Notes under the pieces: model-generated
Database searches by the model: none
The model's input: only the letters and a program-made list of their open reading frames with translations
Told to the model about the DNA's origin: nothing
DNA from: Ancylostoma caninum
Taxonomy: Eukaryota; Nematoda; Chromadorea; Rhabditida; Ancylostomatidae
Assembly: GCA_037903475.1 (NCBI GenBank)
Contig: JBAJFG010000255.1
Coordinates: 151,122 to 215,121, forward strand
Reading direction: 5' to 3'
Length of the DNA: 64,000 nt
Part shown: in pieces, positions 1-11,100 of the stretch
Layout of the letters: each line of letters begins with the position of its first letter
Numbering within the stretch: position 1 is the stretch's first letter
Position numbers and translations under genes: made by a program

Positions 1-687
1 GAGATTTGGTACAGATTGAGCGAAAGCTCAGACTTGCGTGGCCTAATTCCTATTTCTTTACTTCCTGTATCATTCCTCATGTATATGTTGGCCTAAACAT
101 CGCATATAAACCTATTTTTGCTCTAAATTCTTGTACAAAGAATAGAAAAGCGCGCTTCTCACAACATTCACTACGACCTCCTGCCTGCAGAGCATGTAGA
201 AACGTAAAAAGTTATTTTTCCCATAAGTAAGATCCTTTTTTTTTGATATTTTGGCCACATTTTTCGCCATAAACGTGCAGGGGGAGGATAAATTATAATG
301 CATACAACGTTCTCCACGATGATACCATGTTTTGTCGTATTCCTTACTTCTCTGAGTAGATAGAGAAGGATTCAATGCATTTTTAGTTGGGATGAACTTT
401 TTCAAAAGCCCTTTCTCTGAAGCATTTGGTCATGAAACACATTATTAAAGAATGCGGCTCATCACCTCAATCATTCCTGAAAACTTTAACCGATCAAATA
501 ATCCGGGAACCCTCAAAAGTGTGTTTTATTAAGGTTCCTGCGTTCAATACTTGGTTGGGTTGTGAGGAATAGGGGAGAGAAAAACTGCGGTTACTCTAAC
601 CAATTTTCACCAAATTTGACTCTAGGGACTTTTCCACTAAGGGGCACGCAATTTATCAGTGGAAGACCTTAAATTGGACACAAAGGC
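1..687. other. Upstream intergenic sequence, nothing recognised
   Basis: AT-rich sequence upstream of the coiled-coil gene. Only short unconvincing ORFs are present and I see no repeat, RNA gene or clear promoter element. It may contain the promoter and 5' UTR of the gene that starts at 688. Confidence 0.4.
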
Positions 688-3600
688 ATGAAAAACAAGG
701 TACGCACATGAAATTTTCCGTAAATTTTACATTACATACTGGAAATTCCTTATATCTTCACTTTTCTTGTTTTCCACAACGAAAAATTCCAAAAACTTCC
801 CTTCAGAGCAGCAACAACTCCAATGAACATGAGGCAGGAGACAACTTAACACAACTGGCACGGAAGGTCGTCGCTACAGAACAACCAACTCCAGAAGCAC
901 TACAAAAGGAACGAGAAGAACTGGAGTTGGCTAGGACACTCGAATGGGAACAGCAGAAGATACAAGAATTGAAGAGGGAAAGAGAACGAATCAGACAGCA
1001 GAAGAAGCAGGAAATCGAGCGGATCATGAAGGAACAAGCGATCGAGCAGGCTCGGATAGAGGCGGCTAGAGCTCAACGGAAGCGGATGCGACTGCTGGAG
1101 GAGCAGCGACGGAAACTGCTGGAGGCAAAGAAAGAAAGGGAAAGACAGGAGAAAATGCTGGCTGAGATGGAGCGTCAGAGGCAGGAGGAGATCAGACGAC
1201 TGGAAGAGGAAAAGGAGAGGCAGAGATTGAAATTGGAAGAAGAAAGAAGGCGTATACTGGAAGAAGAGCAACGAAGAAAGAAGGAAGAAGAAGAGCAGAA
1301 ACGAAGAGAGGAGGAGGAGGAGGAACGAAAGAGATGGTTGGAGGAAGAGAGAAAAAGGGTGGAACGAGAGCAGGAGGAGGAGAGAAGGAGAGTAGAACAG
1401 GAGCAGGAGGAGCGACGAAGACAAAGGGAAGAAGAGGAGGAGGAACGCAGGCATCAGGAAGCGGAGGAGGAGGAAAGAAGGAAGCAGGAAGAAGAGCAAG
1501 AGCGCAAGAGAGTGCTGGAAGAGGAGGAAAGACGAAGACAAGAGGAAGAAAAGGAAAGGAGAAAACAAGAGGAAGAGGAGGAACGCAGAAAAGAGTTGGA
1601 AGAACGGGAAAGGATGAAGCAAGAGGAGGAACAACGCAGAAAAGAGATACAAGAACAGGAAAGAAGAAGACAACAGGAAGAGGAAGAACGAAGAAAAGAG
1701 CTGGAAGCACAAGAAATATTGAGGCAAAGAAGAATAGAAGAAGAGGAAAGAAGAAGAATCGAAGAAGACCAAAGGAGGATAGAAATAAAGAAAAGACGGT
1801 TGCAAGCGCCGAGTACAGCATTTTTAGGAAGAGAACAGATAAGAGCCGAGCTAAAAGAGGAGAGCCGAGAAAACTCGTACCGAATCTCGTCCACTAGAAA
1901 AATCCCCAAAGAAATAGAAGAAAAGGTGGCCAAAAGGCACCGAGAATTGATGGCTAGATTTGGTAACCAAGCGCTGGCAAGCACCTCCAATCCAACCCCA
2001 GAAGTAAGGGAAAGCAGCAGAATTACAGGAGATAACGTAGACCAAGAAAATGAGCTCCAACAAGGAAATTTCAATGCACCTTATGCCACCTCAGTGAATG
2101 TTCCTCGTGCCGTCCCAGTGAGCCGCTACGCAGAAGATAACAATGTTGAACTGAAGACTAGCGACGTAGTGGAAAAGTATCCTGCACCCATTGATTTCAA
2201 CACACAACGACAGGTGGATTCTACTTTGTTTGATTCATACAAGTACAAAATGTTCAGGTAACAAGTATTCCAGACCAAAAAGAAGAGGAAAACCAGGAGA
2301 AGAAAGCTTCGTCGAAAACTCCATGGAATAAAAACGCTTCGAAGCTCGGTGAAGTCAAAGCAAATGAAGGAACCATTAATGAAGAAGGTAAGGTCAATCA
2401 TTTTCTGTCAGATATAAAACAATGACATGGTCATCGAACAGGTTAGCAACAATTTTTCTCTCTAGTTTCGGAAAGAAAGTGGGACGAAGTTTCCAAAAAA
2501 AGCGCAGACGAGTACTTCATCCCTGGAACATTTTCTAATCTGTATACAGTGGACGTCAATGAAGGTGGCCCATCTGCGGCCTCGAGAAGGACGCCGCGCA
2601 ATCGCGCAGCGTGCACCGAAATCGGTGTCGTCTGCCGCTGCTATTCCTAGGCGCTTTTCTTCGGTCGAGAATCCTTAAAACAAGTAGAAAAGCTGCAAGA
2701 AATAGCATAACAGCACCAGAGGACATCGTTTATGGCACGCGCGGGGCGTGCTGCGTGGCGTCCTTCTCGAGGCCGCGGATGGGCCACCGCCAATCACGTC
2801 CACTGTATATGAAAGTGAAAGTTTGTGTTTGTGTTTGTTTGTTTGTTTGTTTGTTTGTATGTTTGTGCATATGTTTGTATGTTCGGAATAGAAATCGCGG
2901 AGGATAAGCCGATCTGGACCAAACTTTGAACACGTATCCACCGTAGGCCGGCGGAAGCTTTAGACTATATTGAATCTGACATTATTGATTGGTTTATCGA
3001 TTGTACCGATTTTATTGATTTTTCACTAGTTTTATTCAGCGGGTCGCGTGGACATGCCTACTGGGGTTTTCGAATATGCTGGACACGAATATGACAATCA
3101 TTATGAACGGAAATACTGATTTATCGATTTTACTGATTCATCATTTTTGCTCAGGGGTCGATGAAGGCATGCCTACTGGGGTATTTCAATACGCCGAACG
3201 CGAGTATGATAACAGTTTTGCACGAAGTATCGATATATCGATCTTATTGATTTTCCGCTGTTCTTGCACACCGGACTGTGAAGAGATGTCCACCGGGTTC
3301 TTCAATACGCTGAATACGGCAAACATTTTGCACGAACATATCTGTTCAATGATTTTCTCTGTTCCCTCCGCTTCTGGAAGGGGACGAGTAATAATGTGCT
3401 GATCATCGAACTCACTAAACACCTGAGTAAACTCTTTACGCGCAATCGGCGGGCGGCCCTCTTGTGGCAGTGGTCCCCCGTCGTTCGTCAGATTTTTGGC
3501 CCAGATGAGTGTTTTTCCTTCATTTTTATTCCCTGACTGACGTTTATCTGAAGGTTTGAGGCCTGTGGCTGACCGATGTCGACGGGACGGCCCCGCATGC

Positions 3601-6600
3601 CTCATAAAAGCAATAAAAGCAAGCATTTGGGGCATGCATGAGGAAAACGTGCAAAATATGAGGCATGTAGAGCCGTCCAGTCAATATCGGTCCGCCACAG
3701 GACTCACAGCTTCAGATTAACTTCAGTTAAAGAAAAAATGAAAGAAAAACACTCACCTAGGCCAGTAATCTGACGAAGGACTGGGGACCGCTGTCACAAG
3801 AGGGCCGCGCCGCGCACGCGCCGCATGCTGGGCGCACTCGAAAATTTTCCGCCGACAGCGCGTAAGGGCTTTACACGCATGGCAACTGTTTTCCATGAAA
3901 GTGTCATCCAATTAAATTCGCGAACTTTTCGCTTACGGTTCGGTGTGAAAGGCTCACTTTAGCTTTGCTAATACGCTGATCACCAATATTACGGGCATTT
4001 CAGTGAATTTATCGGCAAAAACAATTGCTCTCACCAGTGTGAGATAGCCGGGAAATAAAACACCCAATCGAATTTCATTTTCATCGTTTTTATTATTCGT
4101 ATTTCAAGCAATTTTCGGCTAACGTGGAAGAGAATACACCAGCAACATTCCTAGGAGGATGGGCGGAGCCAGGAGGCTCAGACGTCAATGTACGTGTGTT
4201 CCACTCAATCGATAACTATACAATTCAGGCGGCACGTCATCTATTTCAGAAGCAGCACTACGTCAAAGTGTTCCCTACAACAACACCGACGCCACTGCCG
4301 TCAAAATCGCTGGCCGTAGTGGTTCAACCAGTTCTCAGGTACAATTTTGTACCAATTACCATTGCTTTAGGATAATCTGTATTTGTGGACATGTGCAGAA
4401 ATAACCTCAAGGTTTATTGACCTCAATGTAGTTGCTCTTTACCACAGATCTCGGTTGACTATACGCTTATGCCATAAGTATGATCTTCTCGGATCCTTGT
4501 AGTTACGGGCCAAACTTTTTTCATTTGGCAAAAAAAACTACGTAGGGTTCTAAACTGCTATGTGTATCACACCTGTACTGCAAGAAATTTCTTTTAGTCC
4601 CGGATCCAATCCAGATGATCGATACACAGCTCAGAATACCGTGAGTTTATAGGTTCACCTATTTTCCCATGTCGATTATTTTTTTTATTTACTTCCAACT
4701 GCAGGTAATCAACGCCCATCAGCTCCCAGACCAGTTCAATGAAGAACAGTACCTGAAGGCTTACTACGAGCAGTACTATAATGAATGGTACAAGTCAGTA
4801 GCTCACTTAATTATGGCACTCTGTAAAAATACGAGGAAATATGAGAATTTGCAGACAACACAATGAAGCAAATGCTGCTCCGTCTACAAGCCAAATGCCT
4901 CAGCGACGCAAACTCAAGATCCAATTCGGCTCAAATCGTGGATATTCACAGGTAGAGGAGCCGAGCTAATCATCTCAAGGAGACTACAATGATCTGGACT
5001 AGGGATGAGCGTACACAACATTTTCCATAACTTGAGAAACGGCCCGAATAACAGTATGGCGAAAAAGTGACCGGAATTCTGATAATGAAAAAGGTTAAAG
5101 GGAACCTGGTACTAGACACCATCCCTCTCCAACCCAACCTAGAAATCCGGAATAGCATGTGTAAGAGCAAACGATCTCCTTCTACCGCCTATTACCTCAC
5201 TCCTTGAAACTGAACCTCTATGAAACTGACGGAGAAGGAGCTGGAATATGTATAGCCCGTCTTGAAAATGACGGTAGTTGAGCATTTGCGCCCATGATCT
5301 GCATTTCTCGCCTACCTCTCCGAATACGGCACTATTTTTTAGCGTTCTCTCTTTCTCTAATATCTTCGTAACAACTTCTCCGTTGGAGCACACTATACCA
5401 CGAAATTTTTCTCTGCAGACGACGGTTGTCTTTCGGAAAAATCGCGAAACGCAAGCAATGGATTTCTGCCTTATCCTCAACGTTAACCGGTGCTAAGAAC
5501 ACAGGCTAAAATCTGAGGGTAACAGCTAAACGGGTGACTGACACGGGTAATCCACTCGTCCTTGGTCTTCGCCCGGTAGCTGCGCCATACCACTGAGAAT
5601 GGAAACGGTGCTAGAAGTGGATGTGCAAACATTCAGAGTGTCAAGACGCAAAACAAACTTAACACATAAACAGTTACAAAACTAAGAACATAAATACTTC
5701 GACTTTTACTATTTACAAATAACACAAAAAGAACTTCATAAATTTCTAATAAAAAAACATAAAAAGATATCTTAAAAGTTGACTTACCAACCCTAAAATT
5801 TTTATGATGCAGCAGCACGGAGAGCAGGTCCGGATTACTGGAGTTCCTTATACCTTCCTGTCCTCGATTTTAAAAAAGTGAAGGTTCTCAGTAGGTCGAA
5901 TTGGGAAGTGAATTGAAACTCTGTTTGGCACTATGTTTCGATTTGCAGAATGATGACAGCAGCTGTTCAGATCATTTGCGAGATATGCTCAAACTTTAAA
6001 TCAACATATTTATCTTTTTGACGGAAATAATTTTCATCCATTGGAAACCATACCAGCACTATTATGCTTTTCCAGCATAGTGGCAATTAGTGCTAAAAAT
6101 CTGCCGCTATAGTGTTGCCAGTTTTAGCATCCGATCCCTAATGCACAAATTTCAGACTCCCAAACCCTATTCCACCTTGGACCTGTCCCAACAGCAAGCA
6201 TTCGCAGCATCCGTAAGTTTTGTCACAGAAACAGGCACATCTTGTGTTGCGGAACATTGAAGTTTGAACAAATCTGGAGCTTTTTCTTCCTATGTAAATT
6301 TTTACAGGCTTCCGCACCACAACCTAATTTTGGAGGATCAGTGCAAGTTCCTCTAACAAATGTAGGTTGTTCTCTTCAGAGCTGTTACCATACATCACTG
6401 TTACAATTCCAGTCAAAGTAGTAAATACTAATGAGAGAGTAAACGTAAACACCGTCTGAAGTTCTTCAAAAGCGAATCTTTCTATTCAGACTGGTACTCT
6501 TAGCCGCGATCAATTGGACAAGATCTGCATAGATATCCAGAAGACCACGCGAAGTTTCGGAATTAAAGACCCAAAGACATTTGCGCTCAACAATTGTCCT

Positions 6601-6781
6601 CTAATCAAAATGTACTATAGACAGGTGAGAATTTTGAATTCCTTGTTGTTTTTTCTTTCGAGGGCCTGCTTAGCACGGCAAAACAGTTGGAGCCACAATC
6701 TGTGAAATAATTTTCCAGGTGACGTGCGAACAAATTAATCACGTGATGGATTACTGCGAACGAAGTTCTTTTCTTGCTTAA
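688..6781 (+). CDS. Unrecognised coiled-coil protein, about 12 exons
   Basis: I do not recognise this protein. Exon model: 688-699, 807-2257, about 2258-2386 (frame change, see below), 2466 to about 2548, 4109-4338, 4598-4640, 4705-4793, 4855-4951, 6156-6212, 6308-6361, 6490-6624 and 6719-6781 (TAA). Splice phases agree from 4109 onward. The ATG at 688 follows an in-frame stop at 670 and joins in phase to 807 (acceptor CTTCAG), so it is a plausible start. Residues of roughly 40-370 are almost purely E/R/K/Q heptad-like sequence, predicted to form a long coiled coil or single alpha helix. Later exons are Tyr/Gln/Asn-rich, and the last two encode a compact Cys-containing C-terminus ending CERSSFLA. 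Possible AATAAA signals lie just downstream near 6853 and 6867. The 807 exon runs into a stop at 2259 while good coding sequence resumes in another frame, so there is either a one-base deletion or an unseen splice. The 2466 exon runs into a transposon. Coding status is likely; function is unknown. Confidence 0.7.
2543..2809. mobile_element. Tc1/mariner-type MITE, TA-flanked
   Basis: A foldback element of about 267 bases. The first 60 bases (starting TATACAGTGGACGT) are the near-perfect reverse complement of the last 60 (ending ACGTCCACTGTATA). Both ends start CAGTGGACGT next to TA, as expected for a non-autonomous Tc1/mariner-type element with a TA target duplication. It lies directly after coding sequence of the 2466 exon. 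Relatives occur at 6942, 21472 and 22381, with an end fragment near 53690. It has no coding capacity. Confidence 0.8.
2822..2884. repeat. GTTT-rich microsatellite
   Basis: A run of GTTT and GTTTGT units with a few interruptions, just after the MITE at 2543, in what is modelled as an intron of the coiled-coil gene. Confidence 0.85.
3050..3355. repeat. Degenerate tandem repeat, unit about 115-120 bases
   Basis: Three diverged copies in the same orientation. Each has a 'GCATGCCTACTGGGG' or 'GATGTCCACCGGG' start, then a 'TTCAATACGC' or 'TTCGAATATGC' block, then a stretch rich in ATCGAT/TTTTATTGATT. Copies start near 3053, 3168 and 3286. It lies in an intron. No function is evident. Confidence 0.6.
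3427..3874. mobile_element. Foldback (inverted-repeat) element
   Basis: The left arm (about 3427-3525) reappears as its reverse complement at about 3755-3874. Shared blocks include GTAAA..CTTTACGCGC, the CGGCGG run, GCGGCCCTCTTGTG and CTTCGTCAGATT. The spacer between the arms is AT-rich. A related end sequence occurs near 35568-35595. No ORF is present. It lies in an intron of the coiled-coil gene. Confidence 0.6.
5245..5420. repeat. Dispersed repeat, copy 1
   Basis: This stretch, with blocks 'TAGTTGAGCATTTG', 'TGCATTTCTCGCCT' and 'GGAACACACTATACC'-like sequence, is clearly similar in the same order to 20160-20320. It is a diverged interspersed repeat of unknown class, within an intron of the coiled-coil gene. 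Confidence 0.6.
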
Positions 6782-6941
6782 ATACACGTGATTTTTCATG
6801 ATAATAAGACGGGTATTGTCAGTAGAATGTTTAGGCATAAAAGATCTATTCAATAAATTGTTCAGAATAAATACACATTCAACACTACAACATAGTGAAA
6901 TTCGGAAAAGGAGGCAGCAAAGCAGCCGAAAACGAGGACCA

Positions 6942-7201
6942 CATAACGTGAGTGTCGATGGCGGTGGTCTATCCGCGGCCTCGCAAAGGACGCCACGCAA
7001 CCGCGACGCGCACGCCAGAATCCATGTCGTCTGCTGCCGCTACGCCATTTCTAGCAGCCTCGAGACAGGCGCTTTACCTCCCGATGTGATTATCCAGAAA
7101 TCGGGCGGCAGACGACATCGATTCAGGCGCGCGGCGCGGTTACGCAGCGTCCTTCCCGAGGCCGCGGAAGGGACACGGCCTTCGACGCTCATTGTAGAGT
7201 T
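6942..7201. mobile_element. MITE related to the 2543 element
   Basis: About 260 bases with long inverted arms: left arm about 6942-7005, right arm about 7135-7201. Both arms contain GCGGCCTCG and AAGGACGC, and the outer motif reads TGAGTGTCGATGG or TGAGCGTCGAAGG. It belongs to the same family as the elements at 2543, 21472 and 22381. It lies just 3' of the coiled-coil gene. Confidence 0.7.
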
Positions 7202-8154
7202 ATAGAGCCATAACGACGGCAAGAGCCATTTTCTCCTGTTAACTCGAAAAGTGACGTTGCAACCGGAGATTTATCCATCTAATGCAAAACGGAGAAAAAA
7301 AGGAAAACAGTGATTTTTTCTTCACCTGTGAAAAATGGCTGAAACAGCCTTAGCAGCGACCACATGTGGTCGTTATCGTCGCTACATTTCACAAGCTGCG
7401 GAGCCGGTCAATGACTTTGCCAGAATGCCGCCCGTTTGGTCTGCCGCGCCGCAACACCTATACAAAGCGGCAAACCAGCTGGGTGCTGTGATTGTCAGGG
7501 TTGCAGGACATCTAAAACCCAACCTGCTGCTGGGCGTGCCGGCTGAATGCATTCAGCAAACAATTCCTTGGAGGGACTCTTTAAAATGTTGGTTTCTCAA
7601 AGAGGGTTCGTCCTCACATTGGTCCGAGGAAGACCTCGTGCCAGCGCCTGCCCGTAGCTGCTGTATTCCGCAGCGTTCAACGCTCTCCAACGGTTTTTTT
7701 CGTTCATTTGCAAGAAGTGGTTAGTGGCGCGTCTGCCACATCTAACCATCCAGGCTACGAACTGTTCGCCTCCATTTCCCTGTTCTTAACGCTTTGAACT
7801 TTTTTTTTGTACCTCTTATCTGAATAATCACCGCAACAATTAAAACTAAGACGTCTCCTATCACACTGATTTATCTACAGCTAGCAATATTATAATAAAA
7901 ATCTAAAACCATGATAAAATGCAACAACTATTCAAAAATACTCTGACAAAAACACACGTCTCTATTAGATCTATCACCGACCGTGAGCATGGATAGGTGG
8001 TTTTCTTGCGATCAGTTAATCGCAAGTAATGGATGGCACATCAGCAAGCGCTATCCTTACTTAGTACAGTCAATGGTTAATAGTATCAACAAATGCGCAA
8101 TAAATTCACGCTAGTATAAATTATACAAGGATAGTACTGGCGCTGTTCCCCATG
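7202..8154. other. Intergenic between coiled-coil gene and pygl-1 3' end
   Basis: The two genes converge here. A plus-strand ORF of 129 codons (7335-7724) lies in the middle, but it lacks splice context, recognisable domains or coding-like composition, and I do not call it a gene. The remainder is AT-rich with no recognised element. It should contain the pygl-1 3' UTR. Confidence 0.4.
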
Positions 8155-11100
8155 TTACTGTGGGTTCTCCACTCCATCCACGTGTTCGTACGGTGCAGGT
8201 AGGGCGGTCTCTCCGTGTTCAATTCCCCAAATTTCTCGGGCATACTCCATGATGGTGCGATCAGTGCTGAACTTGCCAGTGGAAGCGATGTTCATCAATG
8301 CCATACGGCACCATTTTTGCTGATCTCGGTACGTCTCAGCTACCTGCAAAGGCTCTTTACATAAAGTGACGAAACGGCCCAATGATAGGCATCAAAGCCC
8401 CCCCCCCCCCCTCCCCCGATCCGAGAGTTAGACACACAAACGGACTGAACTGAGAACTAACCTTATCCTGGCAGGCAACATAGGCATCAAAGTCGGCGCA
8501 AACTAGGAATCTATCATGATGTCGCAACATATTGGTGAGATCACGTAGCTGGTCAGGTTGTTCTGGAGTAAACATTCCAGCCTCGATTTGTTCAACTATC
8601 TGAAAACAAAGCTACTGCTAGAATTCTAACAACATGAAACACTTATGGATAGTCGCTCAAATCATTTTTTAAAAATAAATACAGGCAATGACATTCAATA
8701 TATCAGAAACAGAAGACAATATCGAATAGAAATGCCTACCTGCTTGAGAGCTGGACTATTATTAATAAAGGTTTCCGCGTTGTATCCCCGCTTCTGCAGA
8801 TCTTCAACCTAAAAAACAAAGCTGATGAATCAATCTGAAAATTATATACATTAAAGTGAAACAAGAAAGGATGGAGTGAAACCTCTTGGACGTTCATTCC
8901 GAAGATGAAAATGTTTTCCATTCCCATCTCTTCAGCCATTTCAACGTTGGCTCCGTCGAGTGTTCCAATGGTTAGTGCACCGTTAAGCTGAATGAGCAGA
9001 CCTTTTCCAAATATACCTCATCCAATAATATGTAGGTCAGGGCTCACCATAAATTTCATATTTCCCGTTCCAGAAGCTTCCGTACCAGCTGTTGAGATCT
9101 GTTCGCTAAGATCGGCAGCAGGAATGATCTTTTCTGCCATGGACACACGGTAGTTCTCGAGGAAAACAACCTGAAACGGATGAACTTTAGGAAAAATGAT
9201 GCAATATGTGTGTGGATATCAGTTCATTCATAGTTACAAATGGTATGTAGAACTTAGCAGCGGCGGGTTTCTTCTAGGACGTGCAGGCATTAGATGTCTG
9301 CCTATTTTTGGAAGCTGATTTTCCCTATTCAATCTTCGTATAATACAATAAAGTGGAGCGTTTGCAACAAGAAACTGCTGCGCACTTCTCGAAACTAACA
9401 TCTTGGCCATTCACAGTGAGGAAAAAGGAAAAATGAAGCCCATTCCTGACCCTGGCTACTCCGACATCCAGGACTTTTCGATCAATCCCGAACCTTTTTT
9501 TTTCACTGTATAGTTGGAAACGAATACAAACATACCTTAATCTTATCTCCAACAATGGGATCGTTATTCACAACTTCTCCTACGCTAGTGATGAGTCGAA
9601 TGATCTGCTTAGCCATGTGATATCCAGGAGCTGCCTGGAATTATAAGTTTTTCGTGACACCCGTGGCTGCACTGGCTGCACTGCGTTTATATTTCCAACC
9701 TTTCCACCGTAGAGGAACGTCCTAGGGACCATGTCGACGTTAGGATTCGCTTTGATTCTATTGTAAAGAGCGATGACATGGAGAATGTTCAACAGCTGAC
9801 GTTTGTACTCGTGGATTCGCTTCACCTGCAGGGGTAAACAATTATAAGCGTATTAAAAGATTCGAAAAAATTTAAGAAGTTCGTACATGGATGTCGAAGA
9901 TACTGGCTGGATTGATATCAACATTGTAGTCCTCGTTTATGTACTGAGCGACACGCATCTTGTTCTCCTGTTTCACACGGCGGAGCTGGTCCAAGAATCC
10001 AGGATTGTTCGCGAATTCCTTCAGCTTTTGTAGCTCATCCAGATTCGTAATCCAGCTCTCCCCAATTTTCTAAAACTGATTTTATTTTGTTCTGCAGTTG
10101 CTGGAATAGCACGCCAAATCTGTACACTTCCCTACCTCGGCGATCAGATCAGCAAGTGAGGGGTTGGACAAAAGAAGCCAGCGGCGGGGTGTAATACCAT
10201 TAGTTTTGTTCTGGAACTTTTCTGGATACATCTCATAGAAGTCTTTGAACCTGAAAGAAATAGTGGTTGAAGACTAGTGCTCCATTCAGGGCCTAGAACG
10301 GAAAATAAACCTATACCATGAACAGAATGGCAGTTTAACAGATCAAAATTAAGAGCAATAGTTTCACCGGAGACAATGCAACAAAAAAAAAATTGATTAT
10401 TCATTATGTCTACAAAGTAGAATTCATATGTTTCTGTGTCTGTCTATATCTCGTGACCCAAGGAACAAACACACAGGCGAAACCCCATAGCGTCAAAAAT
10501 CGTAACAAAGAATAACATTATGTACGTTACTTGAGGTAACAGGCGACACTGTCCAGAGAGAAAGGAGGAAACTTACGTATTGCTCTTCAGAAGCTCCGAG
10601 TGCAAGGCAGCTACACCATTGATGGCATGTGACGCGACGATACACAAGTGAGCCATGTTGATACGCTTCTGTAAGAAGTAGCCGTTGAAGATAAAAAAAA
10701 AGCTTTAAGTAGGGTCAGTATTATAAAACGGCAATCTAATCACCTCTCCGAACTGGTCAGCCTCCTCAACTATGGACATACGGCGCATTCTATTGAAGTC
10801 CCCTGGGTAATGAGCGGAAACGGCCTAAACAAATACATGTAAGGAAACAAATGAAAATCAAGGTTAACAAATGATGCAAGAAGCTTTACCTCAATGAATT
10901 TTTGATTAATTTCGTAAATAATTTCAAGGTGACGAGGTAGCATAGATTGTAGCATAGATACTGGCCATCTTTCCAAGGCTTCAGGTAGAAGAGTGTGGTT
11001 AGTGTAGGCGAAGGTCTTCACGCAGATATCCCAAGCTTGAGCCCAGCTTAGTCCTGCAAAGGTAGGAATTATCAAATCGCATACACAGCAAAATCAAGAG

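Noticed and set aside
900..1821. Minus-strand ORFs of 200-300 codons opposite the coiled-coil exon
   Set aside because: Leu/Phe/Ser-rich antisense shadows of the Glu/Arg/Lys-rich coding exon, with no splice context.
7335..7724. 129-codon plus-strand ORF
   Set aside because: No recognisable domain, no splice partner, and located between convergent gene ends and a MITE; length is compatible with chance in GC-moderate sequence.
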